From an uncultured Caulobacterales bacterium (GTDB taxonomy: Bacteria; Pseudomonadota; Alphaproteobacteria; Caulobacterales; Caulobacteraceae): a stretch of DNA of 58,244 nucleotides. Shown piece by piece: positions 1 through 8,061 of the stretch. How positions within the stretch are numbered: position 1 is the first letter of the stretch; each line of letters opens with the position of its first letter. Where the stretch lies: assembly GCA_903900155.1 (NCBI GenBank), contig CAIUMD010000018.1:1-58244 (forward strand), written 5' to 3'. A program made the position numbers and the translations under genes. Under the pieces are notes generated by a model. That model made no database searches. It was not told the origin of the DNA and saw only the letters and a program-made list of their open reading frames with translations.

Positions 1-365
1 CCGGAAAGGACCGCGTCGCCAAGGTCATCAATATCGCCTCGATCGACGGCCAGTCGGTGAGCCGGGAAGAGACCTATCCCTATGGCGCGTCCAAGGCCGG
101 CCTGCTGCACATGACCAAGCGCATGGCCCTGCGCCTGGCGGCCGACAACATCGCCGTCAGCTGCATCGCCCCCGGCGCCTTCGCCTCGGACATGAACAAG
201 GTCGCCCGCGACCACGCCGACGCGGTGTCCAAGGCCATCCCGGCCGGCCGCATCGGCACCGAAGAGGACATGGCCGGCGCGGCCATCTACCTGGCCTCGC
301 GGGCCGGCGACTATGTCATGGGCGGCGCGGTGACGGTGGACGGCGGGGTGAGCTTCGCGCGGTAG
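1..365 (+). CDS. SDR family oxidoreductase, C-terminal part (5' end outside window)
   Basis: This is the C-terminal half of a short-chain dehydrogenase/reductase; the open frame runs in from the left edge (first full codon at base 3). It reads through VINIASIDG, the region of the SDR catalytic Ser, then YGASK, the Tyr-xxx-Lys catalytic pair, then CIAPGAF and a C-terminal VDGGVSFAR, all in classical SDR order. These enzymes use NAD(P)H on small alcohols or ketones. The substrate cannot be told because the Rossmann N-terminus is missing. It ends at TAG and is followed by a nested inverted repeat. A GTG at 57 is internal and not the true start. Confidence 0.85.
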   Translation, partial: GKDRVAKVINIASIDGQSVSREETYPYGASKAGLLHMTKRMALRLAADNIAVSCIAPGAFASDMNKVARDHADAVSKAIPAGRIGTEEDMAGAAIYLASRAGDYVMGGAVTVDGGVSFAR

Positions 366-370
366 CCTAG

Positions 371-500
371 TTCCGTTTCCCCGGCGAAAGCCGGGGCCCA
401 GATGCAAGAGCGCCCGCGATCCGGACAGGATCGCGGGCGTTTCTGCATGCGCTTCACAGCCATACGATGTGGGTCCCGGCTTTCGCCGGGAAGATCGGAA
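371..500. repeat. Nested intergenic inverted repeat with inner hairpin
   Basis: Outer arms CCCGGCGAAAGCCGGG (380-395) and its exact complement (475-490) are 16 bp perfect, with TTCCG/CGGAA at the outer ends (371-375, 496-500). Inside lies a 12-bp perfect stem (411-422 with 428-439, loop GGACA) followed by TTTCT. Each outer arm is itself palindromic. It fills the gap between two convergent genes. Palindromes of this type are common in Caulobacterales intergenic DNA and often give rise to spurious small protein calls. Confidence 0.8.
411..443 (+). terminator. Probable bidirectional terminator hairpin
   Basis: A perfect 12-bp GC-rich stem (411-422/428-439) with a 5-nt loop is followed by TTTCT. 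It lies between the stop of the SDR gene (365) and the stop of the convergent bpt (501), the expected place for a terminator. The T tract is short, so efficiency is uncertain. Confidence 0.55.
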
Positions 501-1343
501 TTAGGAGAGCTCCTCAATCTCCGCCGGCTCCGCATCACTCAGCGGCAGGTCACATGGATCCTTCGCCCCGCCGCGCATGCTGCTGGGCGGCCGGGCGCCG
601 CGTTCGCGGGCCGACATCAGCGACCAGCCGCCGGGCTTGAGGATTTCCAGCGGCGAGAAGCGCGCCTTGTAGGCCATCTTCTCGCTGCCCGGGACCCAAT
701 AGCCCAGATAGACATAGGGCAGCTGGCCCTGCTGGGCCTGGACGATATGGTCCAGGATGATGAACGAGCCCAGGCTGCGGCGCGGCAGGTCGGGATCGTA
801 GAAGCTGTAGACCAGCGACAGGCCGTCGGCGAGCACGTCGACCAGCACGCAGGCGATCAGGTCGCCGGGGCCGCCGTCCGTCGACTTCTTGCGGTACTCG
901 AGCAGGTGGGTGCGGACCGCGGTGTCCTCGACCATGGCCACATAGTCGGGCCAGGTCATCTCGGCCATGCCGCCGTCGGCGTGACGGGCCAAGAGGTAGC
1001 GGCGCAGCAGCTCGAACTGCTCCAGCGTGGCCTCGGCCTCGACCAGGTGGCGTTCCAGGTCGTCGTTGCGGTTCAGGACCTTGCGCTCTGAGCGCGACAG
1101 CACGTACTCGGCCGCTGGCGCGCGGGCCGACTGGCAGGCGCGGCAGGTCTCGCAGGCGGGGCGGTAGGCGATGTTCTGGGAGCGACGGAAGCCGACCTGG
1201 GTCAGGCTGTCATTGACGGTGGGTCCATCGGACAGCGGCAGGTGGGCGAACACCTTGCGTTCCTCGCGGCCGGGCAGGTACGGGCAAGGCGTGGGCGCCG
1301 TCAGAAAGAACCGAAGCTGTCGCGTCGGAAAATGCTGCGTCAC
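501..1343 (-). CDS. bpt: Aspartate/glutamate leucyltransferase (Bpt, ATE1-like)
   Basis: The 280-aa protein has the bacterial arginyl/leucyl-transferase layout: an N-terminal half with PCPYLPGREE (Cys20) and the Cys cluster PACETCRAC (Cys64, 67, 70), then a GNAT-like C-terminal half with SFYDPDLPRRSLGSFIILDHI and YLGYWVPGSEKMAYKARFSP. Bpt enzymes attach Leu from Leu-tRNA to proteins with N-terminal Asp or Glu, making them N-degron substrates for ClpS/ClpAP in the cytosol. The start is GTG with AGGG just upstream. The gene lies downstream of motB on the same strand, separated by 119 bp holding a hairpin, so it probably has its own promoter. Leucyl rather than arginyl specificity is inferred from the bacterial family. 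Confidence 0.88.
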   Translation of the reverse strand: MTQHFPTRQLRFFLTAPTPCPYLPGREERKVFAHLPLSDGPTVNDSLTQVGFRRSQNIAYRPACETCRACQSARAPAAEYVLSRSERKVLNRNDDLERHLVEAEATLEQFELLRRYLLARHADGGMAEMTWPDYVAMVEDTAVRTHLLEYRKKSTDGGPGDLIACVLVDVLADGLSLVYSFYDPDLPRRSLGSFIILDHIVQAQQGQLPYVYLGYWVPGSEKMAYKARFSPLEILKPGGWSLMSARERGARPPSSMRGGAKDPCDLPLSDAEPAEIEELS

Positions 1344-1416
1344 TGTCGCCCTTACCCCTGTCGTTATGGATCAGCCCTGACAGGGATTAGGGGGCATTGC
1401 GTTCAGTTGCGCAAGC

Positions 1417-1440
1417 TTCGCCGCGCACGCACGCGGCGAA
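1417..1440. other. Hairpin between motB and bpt
   Basis: TTCGCCGCG (1417-1425) and CGCGGCGAA (1432-1440) form a perfect 9-bp stem with a 6-nt loop, 23 bp past the motB stop on the minus strand. There is no T tract, so it could be a weak terminator, an RNA-stabilising stem or an operator ahead of bpt. Confidence 0.5.
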
Positions 1441-1462
1441 CGGTCACACGTTGCCGGCTCTA

Positions 1463-2362
1463 CTAGAGATTATCCGGCAGAACGGGCTTTTCGCGCAACA
1501 GGACGATCGAGATCCGGCGATTGCCCGCCAGGGTCGGATCGTCGGCGTACAGCGGCTCGGAATTGGCCTTGCCCGACACCTGATAGATGCGGTCGTCGTC
1601 GACGCCGGCGCTGCGCAGCACCACGCGCGAGGCGTCGGCGCGCTGGGCCGACAGGGCCCAGTCGCCGTCCTGCTTCTTGCCATAGGCGTTGGCGCTGGTG
1701 TGGCCCGAGATGGTCACGCGGTTGGGCAGCTGGTTGATCACCTTGGCCACGGCGCGCAGCAGGATCTTGGCGCGGTCGTTCGGTTCCTTGGAGTTTTCCT
1801 TGAACATCGCGCGGCCTTCCTGGTCGACCAGTTGGATGCGCAGGCCTTCCGGGGTCTGGTCGATCATGATCTGCTTCGACAGTTCGGCCAGTTCGGGCAT
1901 GTCCTGCAGCGACTGGCGCAGAGACTGGGCGGCCGAGGCGAAGGCGTCCTGTTCCTTCTTGGCCAGGGCGTCGCGCAGGGCCTGCTCGCTGGCGGAGTCG
2001 AGATTGGCGGTGGTGGGGCTCTGGCCGTCCTTGTTGACGTTGTCCGGCGCTTCGGGGGCCATCTGCTGGATGACCGACATCTTGCCGTCGGCCTTGGCGC
2101 CGTCGTCGCCCAGCGAGGTGCCGCCCAGGATGCCGCCCGAGCCGCTTGTGGTCGACGAGATCGAGGCGGGCGCGAAGTAGTCGGCGATGCCTTGCTTCTG
2201 TTCGGGGCTGGTCGTGTTCAGCAGCCACATCAGCAGGAAGAAGGCCATCATCGCGGTCACGAAGTCGGCATAGGCGACCTTCCACGCGCCACCATGGTGA
2301 CCGTGTCCGCCGCCTTTCTTGACCTTCTTGATGATGATCGGCTGTTCGCTGTTGACCGCCAT
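1463..2362 (-). CDS. motB: Flagellar motor stator protein MotB
   Basis: The 299-aa protein starts with a short basic, His/Gly-rich cytoplasmic segment and one membrane helix (about residues 27-48, ending MAFFLLMWLL). The proton-carrying Asp is at Asp33 in AYADF, matching E. coli MotB Asp32. A low-complexity linker follows, then an OmpA-like peptidoglycan-binding domain (about 160-299) with TISGHTSA and NRRISIVLL. MotB anchors the MotA/MotB proton channel to the wall and drives flagellar rotation. No motA is adjacent; in Caulobacter the two genes are known to lie apart. The start ATG follows the Lys-rich MAVNSEQ context without rivals. Confidence 0.95.
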   Translation of the reverse strand: MAVNSEQPIIIKKVKKGGGHGHHGGAWKVAYADFVTAMMAFFLLMWLLNTTSPEQKQGIADYFAPASISSTTSGSGGILGGTSLGDDGAKADGKMSVIQQMAPEAPDNVNKDGQSPTTANLDSASEQALRDALAKKEQDAFASAAQSLRQSLQDMPELAELSKQIMIDQTPEGLRIQLVDQEGRAMFKENSKEPNDRAKILLRAVAKVINQLPNRVTISGHTSANAYGKKQDGDWALSAQRADASRVVLRSAGVDDDRIYQVSGKANSEPLYADDPTLAGNRRISIVLLREKPVLPDNL

Positions 2363-2477
2363 CGTGCTTAAGCCCGCTTAACCATAGAGCCGGAACCTGC
2401 CCGAAGGTCGTTAAGATGGGGTTGCCGCGATGCCTGCCGGGCGCGTAATCCGGGCGCTCAGCCAGTGGAGCAGCGGC

Positions 2478-3332
2478 ATGAAGACGGCGTTTATCGGCCT
2501 GGGCGTGATGGGCTTTCCGATGGCGGGCCACCTGAAGGCCGCCGGCCACGAGGTCGCCGTCTACAACCGCAGCCCCGAAAAGGCCCGGACATGGGCGCAA
2601 AAGCACGGCGGGCAGGCGTTCGAGACCATCGCCGAGGCCGTGGCGGGCGCGGAAGTCGTGCTGCTGTGCGTCGGCAACGACGCCGACGTCCGCGACGTCG
2701 TGGCGCAGGCGCTTCCGGCGCTTGGCGAGGGCGCGACCGTCGTCGACCACACCACCACCTCGGCCACTGTCGCCCGCGACATGGCTGCGCTGCTGGGGGA
2801 GAAGGGTCACGCCTTTGTCGACGCCCCGGTCTCGGGCGGTCAGGCGGGCGCCGAGAACGGCCAACTGACCATCATGGTCGGGGCCGAGCAGGAGGCTTAC
2901 GACCGCGTGCTGCCGGTCATCGAGGTCTACGCCAGGGCCGTCCGCCGCATGGGCGAGGTCGGTTCGGGCCAGCTGACCAAGATGTGCAACCAGATCGCCA
3001 TCGCCGGCGTCGTCCAGGGCGTGGCCGAGGCGCTGCACTTCGCCAAGCGCGCCGGCCTGCCGACCGACGACGTCCTGGCCGCCATCTCCAAGGGCGCGGC
3101 CCAGTCGTGGCAGATGGAGAACCGCTGGCCGACCATGGCCCAGGGCAAGTTCGACTTCGGCTTCGCGGTCGACTGGATGCGCAAGGATCTGGGGATTGCG
3201 CTGGATGAAGCCCGCGCGAACGGCGCCAAGCTGCCCGGCACGGCCCTGATCGACCAGTTCTACGCCGAGGTGCAGGCCATGGGCGGCAACCGCTGGGACA
3301 CGTCCAGCCTGATGGCGCGGCTGGAGAAGTAG
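2478..3332 (+). CDS. NAD(P)-dependent beta-hydroxyacid dehydrogenase (3-hydroxyisobutyrate dehydrogenase family)
   Basis: The 284-aa protein opens with MKTAFIGLGVMG, the Rossmann GxGxMG dinucleotide motif at residues 7-12, then FVDAPVSGGQAGAE (substrate-binding DAPVSGG) and GSGQLTKMCNQ with the conserved catalytic Lys. Length and domain order fit 3-hydroxyisobutyrate/tartronate semialdehyde/glyoxylate reductases. The start at 2478 is chosen because GGAG sits 7 nt upstream and the motif begins at once; an upstream extension to 2430 lacks homology signal. Nothing adjacent reveals the substrate, since valine-catabolic genes are absent, so mmsB is not assigned. Confidence 0.85.
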   Translation: MKTAFIGLGVMGFPMAGHLKAAGHEVAVYNRSPEKARTWAQKHGGQAFETIAEAVAGAEVVLLCVGNDADVRDVVAQALPALGEGATVVDHTTTSATVARDMAALLGEKGHAFVDAPVSGGQAGAENGQLTIMVGAEQEAYDRVLPVIEVYARAVRRMGEVGSGQLTKMCNQIAIAGVVQGVAEALHFAKRAGLPTDDVLAAISKGAAQSWQMENRWPTMAQGKFDFGFAVDWMRKDLGIALDEARANGAKLPGTALIDQFYAEVQAMGGNRWDTSSLMARLEK

Positions 3333-3347
3333 GGCGGGGTGGCGGAG

Positions 3348-3485
3348 AGCGCCCCCTCCGTCACGTCGCCTATCGGCGCCGCGCCACCTCCCCCGCAAGC
3401 GGGGCAGGAGGAAGCACTCTTCTCCTCACCCGTGAAACGGGGGAGGTGGCGCGCTGCGGATACGCGGCGCGACGGAGGGGGCGCT
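3348..3485. repeat. Long nested inverted repeat between convergent genes
   Basis: Outer arms AGCGCCCCCTCCGTC (3348-3362) and its perfect complement (3471-3485) enclose inner arms GCGCCACCTCCCCCG (3381-3395) and its perfect complement (3438-3452). The right outer arm runs into the bioD stop codon (3484-3486). The CACCTCCCCCG...CGGGGGAGGTGG core resembles a repeat family scattered through Caulobacter genomes. Confidence 0.8.
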
Positions 3486-4143
3486 ACTGCAGAATGATTT
3501 CCACCAACTCTGCCGCATCCCAGTCAGCGTCACGCGGGGAGACGACGATCGGGACCTGGCGCTCGAAGGCGCGGAGCATCTCGACGGTCTGGATCAGGTC
3601 GGGAGCATCCAGACTTTCGCTGACCACGATCGCCGCCACTCTTAGTCCCCGCGCCCGCAGCACCTCCAGCGCCGTCAGCAAGTGACTGGCCGTGCCCAGA
3701 TAGCTGCCGGCGACCAGCAGGACAGGAAGGTCCAGCGCGGTCATCAGGTCGAGGTTCGTCGCGTCGTCGGTCATCGGCGACATCACGCCGCCGGCGCCTT
3801 CGACCAGAGCCAGGTCGACGTCGCGGGTCGCCAGCCAGGTGCGGCAGTCGGCGACGAGGTCGGCCATGGCCAGGGTCTCGCCCTCGAGACGGGCGGCGAG
3901 GTTCGGGGCCAGGGGGGCGCGGTAGCGTTTCGGGGAGATCTCCGCCCAGGCGTCCGGGCGGCCCAGCGCGGCGGCCAGGCGGGCGGGGTCGCTGGCTTCC
4001 GGCGCTTCAGGGTCAAAGCCGCTGACCACCGGCTTGAAGGCGTCGGCGCTCAACCCCTTGGCCCGGGCGGCGCGCAGCATGGCGCAGGCGATGTGGGTCT
4101 TGCCGAGGTCGGTGCCCGTGCCGGCGACGAACAGGCCCTTCAT
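3484..4143 (-). CDS. bioD: ATP-dependent dethiobiotin synthetase
   Basis: The 219-aa protein begins MKGLFVAGTGTDLGKTH, the BioD variant P-loop, and carries FKPVVSGFD, VEGAGGVMSPM and LLVAGSYLGT, the conserved substrate and nucleotide contacts. BioD closes the ureido ring of dethiobiotin from 7,8-diaminopelargonate, CO2 and ATP in the cytosol. Its ATG overlaps the bioF stop in an ATGA, showing translational coupling. Its 3' end abuts a long inverted repeat that supplies the stop region. The start is fixed by the coupling and by the P-loop position. Confidence 0.95.
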   Translation of the reverse strand: MKGLFVAGTGTDLGKTHIACAMLRAARAKGLSADAFKPVVSGFDPEAPEASDPARLAAALGRPDAWAEISPKRYRAPLAPNLAARLEGETLAMADLVADCRTWLATRDVDLALVEGAGGVMSPMTDDATNLDLMTALDLPVLLVAGSYLGTASHLLTALEVLRARGLRVAAIVVSESLDAPDLIQTVEMLRAFERQVPIVVSPRDADWDAAELVEIILQ

Positions 4144-5282
4144 CGCAGGGCCGCCACGGCGTCGGCCAGCCGGAGCACGTCGGCGTCGGCATGCTCGGCG
4201 CTGAAGGCCAAACGCAGGCGGGCTGTGCCTTCGGGCACGGTCGGCGGGCGGATGGCCACGACCAGGAAGCCCTGGGCCTCCAGCGCGGCCGAGGCGGCGA
4301 GGGCGGTGTCGGCCTCGCCCATGATCACCGGCACGATCGGGCTCCGGGCGTCCGGCAGGCCCAGGCGCTGGGTGAAGAGGCGCGCCTTGGCCAGGGGCTG
4401 CTCGGTCAGCGCCGGTTCGGCTTCGACGACGTCCAGCGCCGCCAGGGCCGCGGCGGCCGAGGCCGGCGGCAGGCCGGTGGCGTAGACCAGGGTTCGGGCG
4501 CGGGTCTTCAAGAGGTCGATCACCGCCTGCGAGCCGCACAGATAGCCGCCGTACGAGCCCAAGGCCTTGGACAGGGTGCCCATCTGCAGCGGGATGTCGG
4601 CGTCCGGGAACAGGGCGGCCGAGCCTCGGCCCTGCGCCAGCACCCCGACCCCGTGGGCGTCATCGCTGAGCAGCCAGGCGTCGTGGACCTTGCAGAGCGC
4701 GGAGAGCTGGTCCAGCGGGGCGATGTCGCCGTCCATCGAGAAGACGCCGTCGGTGGCGACCAGGGCGCGGCGGGCTTGCGGGCGTTCGGTCCGCAGCAAG
4801 CGTTCGAGATCGGCGATGTCGTTGTGGGCGAATTTGACGATCTTGGCGCCGGAGAGCTGCGCGCCGCTCCAGATGCAGGCGTGGGCCAGGGCGTCGACGA
4901 AGACGGCGTCGCCGGGGCCGACCAGGGTGGGGATGACGCCGGTATTGGCCAGGTAGCCCGAACCGAACACGCAGGCGGCCTCGGTCCCCTTCAGGCGGGC
5001 CAGGCGGCGCTCCAGATCGCTGAGCAGCGGGTGGTCGCCGGTGACCAGGCGCGAGGCGGCCGCGCCGGCGCCGTAGTTCAGCGCCGCTTCCGCCGCCGCC
5101 GCGCGAACGGCGGGGTGTTGCGACAGACCCAGATAGTCGTTGCACGAGAACGAGATCAGCCGCTTGCCGTCGCGCTCGACCACGGCGCCATCATGGCGAC
5201 GCGTGGGCTTGAGGCGCCGGCGCAGGCTCTTGGCGTCCAGGGCGGCCAGCTTCTCGCCGGCGAAGACGTCGAGGCTCTGCAT
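4140..5282 (-). CDS. bioF: 8-amino-7-oxononanoate synthase
   Basis: The 380-aa alpha-oxoamine synthase has SFSCNDYLGLSQHP near the N-terminus, FGSGYLANTGVI, SDDAHGVGVL and the PLP-lysine motif MGTLSKALGSYGGY. It condenses pimeloyl thioester with L-alanine, releasing CO2, the first committed step of the biotin ring. It is the first gene of a bioF-bioD pair, divergent from bioA across 71 bp. The reverse-strand leader has GGGAAAC before the ATG. Confidence 0.95.
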   Translation of the reverse strand: MQSLDVFAGEKLAALDAKSLRRRLKPTRRHDGAVVERDGKRLISFSCNDYLGLSQHPAVRAAAAEAALNYGAGAAASRLVTGDHPLLSDLERRLARLKGTEAACVFGSGYLANTGVIPTLVGPGDAVFVDALAHACIWSGAQLSGAKIVKFAHNDIADLERLLRTERPQARRALVATDGVFSMDGDIAPLDQLSALCKVHDAWLLSDDAHGVGVLAQGRGSAALFPDADIPLQMGTLSKALGSYGGYLCGSQAVIDLLKTRARTLVYATGLPPASAAAALAALDVVEAEPALTEQPLAKARLFTQRLGLPDARSPIVPVIMGEADTALAASAALEAQGFLVVAIRPPTVPEGTARLRLAFSAEHADADVLRLADAVAALR

Positions 5283-5353
5283 GTCGTTTCCCTTTGCCGT
5301 GGCTGGTGGGCGGGAATAGGCAAGGCGCCCCGAGTCCGCAAACGGAAACCGTC
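5283..5353. promoter_or_regulatory. Divergent bioF/bioA promoter region
   Basis: The 71 bp must hold promoters for both biotin transcripts. The two ends mirror one another (GTTTCC near bioF, GGAAAC near bioA), which places purine-rich ribosome-binding stretches before both ATGs. I see no clear BirA-type operator with long dyad symmetry. Confidence 0.5.
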
Positions 5354-6631
5354 ATGACCCAACCCGACTGGCTGACCCCCCAGTGGCTTGTAGGCGGCGC
5401 GCCGCATGTCTGGCGCCCGTACTGCCAGATGAAGACCGCGCGGCCGCCGCTGCCGGTGGTGGCGACCAGGGGTTCGCGGCTGGTGCTGGCGGACGGGCGT
5501 GAGCTGGTCGATGGCCTGGCCTCGTGGTGGACGGCCTGCCACGGCTACAATCATCCCCATATCGCCGACGCCTTGCGGGCGCAGATCGAGACCATGCCAC
5601 ACGTGATGTTCGGCGGCCTGGCGCATGAGCCGGCCTATCGGCTGGCGATGCGGCTGGCCAAGCTGCTGCCGGGCGAGCTGGACCATGTGTTCTTCGCCGA
5701 GAGCGGCTCGGTCTCGGTCGAGATCGCCATGAAGATGGCGCTGCAGTTCCAGATCAATCGAGGCGTCTCCGGGCGCGCCAAGTTCCTGGCCTTCCGGGGC
5801 GGCTATCACGGCGACACCCTGGCGACGATGACCATCTGCGACCCGGAGGAAGGCATGCACAGCCTGTTCGCCGGCGTCATGCCCGCCCAGGTGATCGCCG
5901 ACCTGCCGCGCGACGCGGAGAGCGAAGCGGCGCTGGACGCCCTGCTGGCGGCGCGCGGTCACGAGATCGCGGCCATTCTGGTCGAGCCGCTGGTCCAGGG
6001 CGCGGGCGGCATGCTGCTGCATCCGCCGGAAGTGCTGCGGACCCTGCGCCGCCTGGCCGACAAGCACGGCTTGCTGCTGGTGTTCGACGAGATCTTCACC
6101 GGCTTTGGCCGCACCGGGACCCTGCTTGCCATGCAGGCGGCGGGGATCGAGCCCGACATCGTCACCCTGTCCAAGGCCCTGACCGGCGGGACCCTGCCGC
6201 TGTCGGCGGCGGTGGCGTCGCGCAAGGTGTTCGAGGCCTTCTGGTCGGACGACGCTGGCGCGGCGCTGATGCACGGCCCGACCTATATGGCAAATCCCTT
6301 GGCCTGCGCGGCGGCCAACGCCTCCCTGGACCTGTTCGAAGACGGAAGCTGGGCCAAGGACGTGGCGCGGGTCTCGGCGGCGTTCGCGGAAGGGCTGGAG
6401 CCGTGCCGTGGCGGGCAGGGAGTCGTCGACGTCCGCACCCTGGGCGCGATCGGCGTCGTGGAGTTCGACGCGCCCGTCGCCGTGGGCGATCTGTGCGCGC
6501 GGTTCGCCGAGCTGGGGGTCTGGATCCGGCCGATGGGCAAGGTCGTCTACCTGACCCCCGCATTTACGACGCCGGATGCGGATCTGGATCTGTTGATCTC
6601 CGCCGTCCGCCAGGTCGTCGGCGTGAATTGA
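5354..6631 (+). CDS. bioA: Adenosylmethionine-8-amino-7-oxononanoate aminotransferase
   Basis: The 425-aa class III aminotransferase has the BioA N-terminus HVWRPYCQMK, ELVDGLASWWTACHGYNHP, HVMFGGLAHEPA and VEPLVQGAGGM. LLVFDEIFTGFGRTG holds the PLP-pyridine Asp, and LSKALTGGTLPLSA holds the PLP Lys. It converts KAPA to diaminopelargonate using SAM as amino donor. The ATG at 5354 is chosen over an upstream in-frame ATG at 5294, because the conserved part begins right after it and the longer form would overrun the shared promoter. Divergent from bioF, it completes bioFDA; bioB is not in the window. Confidence 0.95.
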   Translation: MTQPDWLTPQWLVGGAPHVWRPYCQMKTARPPLPVVATRGSRLVLADGRELVDGLASWWTACHGYNHPHIADALRAQIETMPHVMFGGLAHEPAYRLAMRLAKLLPGELDHVFFAESGSVSVEIAMKMALQFQINRGVSGRAKFLAFRGGYHGDTLATMTICDPEEGMHSLFAGVMPAQVIADLPRDAESEAALDALLAARGHEIAAILVEPLVQGAGGMLLHPPEVLRTLRRLADKHGLLLVFDEIFTGFGRTGTLLAMQAAGIEPDIVTLSKALTGGTLPLSAAVASRKVFEAFWSDDAGAALMHGPTYMANPLACAAANASLDLFEDGSWAKDVARVSAAFAEGLEPCRGGQGVVDVRTLGAIGVVEFDAPVAVGDLCARFAELGVWIRPMGKVVYLTPAFTTPDADLDLLISAVRQVVGVN

Positions 6632-6663
6632 TTTTCCAGGCGAGGGGTGGTCCAAGCACGGCC

Positions 6664-7578
6664 ATGTCCTCCAAGTCGTCGCCGCTTACGGTCGTGGAAT
6701 ATCTCGCCATCCTGGCGATCATCCTGACCTGGGGGATCAACAACGCCGCCGCCAAGGTGGCGACGGCCTATCTGCCGCCGATGCTGATGGGCGGTCTGCG
6801 CTTTGCTTCGGCCCTGGCCTTCCTGTTTCCGTTCGTGCGGCCGCCGTTCCCCGAGCCCAGGAAGCTGCTGACCATCGTGATGCTGACGGGGCCGATCCAC
6901 TTCGGCGTCATCTATCTGGCCTTCAGCATGGGCAGCTCGCTGAGCCCGCTGGTGGTGGCCAGCCAACTGTGGATCCCGTTCACGGCCATCTTCGCCTGGC
7001 GGATGCTGGGCGAGACCATGCGCCTGCCGGCGGTGGTCGGCTTAGGGATCGCCTTCCTGGGCGTGGCCTGGATGAGCCTGGACCCGCACGCTGCCGGCGA
7101 CCTGCCGGCCATCCTGCTGATCGTCTTCGCCGGCGCCTGCTGGGCGGTGGCCACGGTGCTGGTGCGTAAGACGCCGGGCATCAAGCCGCTGAAGATGCAG
7201 GGCATGACCGCCCTGATCGCCGCGCCCAGCCTGCTGGCCATGTCGTTCCTGTTCGAGCACGACCAAGTCGCCAAGATGCAGGCCGCGCCGCCGATCGCCT
7301 GGCTGTGCGTGCTGTTCGCTGGGTTGGTCTCGACCATCGGGGCCAGCGCCTTGCTGTTCTGGTTGGTCCAGCGGCGCGAGGCCGGGCGGGTGACGCCGTA
7401 CTTCCTGCTGACGCCGCTGGTGTCATGCACGATCGGGGTGCTGTTCCTGGACGACAAGCTGACCGCCCAGCTCCTGATCGGCGGCGGCGCGACCATGGTC
7501 GGCGTGGCGCTGGTGGCCCTGACCGAGAAGCGGGCGAAGGCGGCCGCCGAAGCGGTGGTCGAGACCGCTAGCCCTTAG
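6664..7578 (+). CDS. EamA (DMT superfamily) transporter
   Basis: The 304-aa protein is almost wholly hydrophobic, with about ten membrane helices in two repeated halves, as in EamA/RhaT-type exporters. It starts with AILAIILTWGINNAAAKVA and has FSMGSSLSPLVVASQLWIPFTAIFAWRMLGE, typical of the first EamA repeat. The family exports amino acids or other small metabolites across the inner membrane; the substrate is unknown. It sits 32 bp behind bioA and could be read from the same transcript, which makes a biotin-related or general efflux role possible but unproven. Its last 11 bp overlap the convergent lipoprotein gene. Confidence 0.85.
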   Translation: MSSKSSPLTVVEYLAILAIILTWGINNAAAKVATAYLPPMLMGGLRFASALAFLFPFVRPPFPEPRKLLTIVMLTGPIHFGVIYLAFSMGSSLSPLVVASQLWIPFTAIFAWRMLGETMRLPAVVGLGIAFLGVAWMSLDPHAAGDLPAILLIVFAGACWAVATVLVRKTPGIKPLKMQGMTALIAAPSLLAMSFLFEHDQVAKMQAAPPIAWLCVLFAGLVSTIGASALLFWLVQRREAGRVTPYFLLTPLVSCTIGVLFLDDKLTAQLLIGGGATMVGVALVALTEKRAKAAAEAVVETASP

Positions 7579-8059
7579 TCGGCGGACACTGCGCCGCCGA
7601 CTGGCGGCGCAGCAGGTTCGGCGTCGCGGCGACCTCGCTCTGCTCGCCGTCGTCGGCATAGACGCCCGTCAGCAGCCTGCCGCTGACGCCCGGGGCCTGA
7701 CCGTGGGTGCGGATCAGGAAGAGGCCTTCCAGGTCGTCCAGGTGCTCGACGCCGACGAAGCCCGCGCCGACCGTCGCATAGCCTTTGATCGCCGGGCTCG
7801 AGGCGTCGATGATCCAGCCGGGCGGCTTCTTGCAGACCGAGACGATCTCGGCCCCGGTCAGTTTCAGTTCGAAGGACTGGAGGTTCTGGTTGGCGTTCGC
7901 CGGCTTCCAGGCCAGCGAGACCAGCTCCGTCGAGGGCGGAGCGGGGGGCTTGGGCGGCGGCTTGCCGGCCGATTGGGCCTCCTTGGCCCCCTTGGAGTCA
8001 TGACAGGCGGCCGTCGCGGCCAGCAGGATTGCGAGAAGCGACAGCCGCCAGGTGCGCAT
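7568..8059 (-). CDS. Putative lipoprotein of unknown function
   Basis: The 163-aa protein has a signal peptide ending in the lipobox LLAATAAC (Cys at about 19), then a Pro/Lys-rich linker (KPPPKPPAPP) and a domain of about 120 residues with TELVSLAWKP and GYATVGAGFVGVEHLDDLEGLFLIRTH. I do not recognise the domain. It should be anchored to the inner or outer membrane facing the periplasm. It lies 2 bp downstream of sodC on the same strand, so the two are probably cotranscribed. The 3' end overlaps the EamA gene by 11 bp tail to tail. Confidence 0.75.
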   Translation of the reverse strand: MRTWRLSLLAILLAATAACHDSKGAKEAQSAGKPPPKPPAPPSTELVSLAWKPANANQNLQSFELKLTGAEIVSVCKKPPGWIIDASSPAIKGYATVGAGFVGVEHLDDLEGLFLIRTHGQAPGVSGRLLTGVYADDGEQSEVAATPNLLRRQSAAQCPPTKG

Positions 8060-8061
8060 GA

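Noticed and set aside
311..538. Small frames reading PAFAGET and LPGESRDPH
   Set aside because: They are translations of the intergenic palindrome, not proteins.
1470..3398. Open frame of about 640 codons running antisense to the dehydrogenase and in an alternative frame through motB
   Set aside because: Overlaps two well-supported genes and shows only Arg/Gly/Ala-rich sequence.
5283..5353. BirA operator between bioF and bioA
   Set aside because: The only symmetry is explained by the two ribosome-binding sites; there is no long BirA-like dyad.
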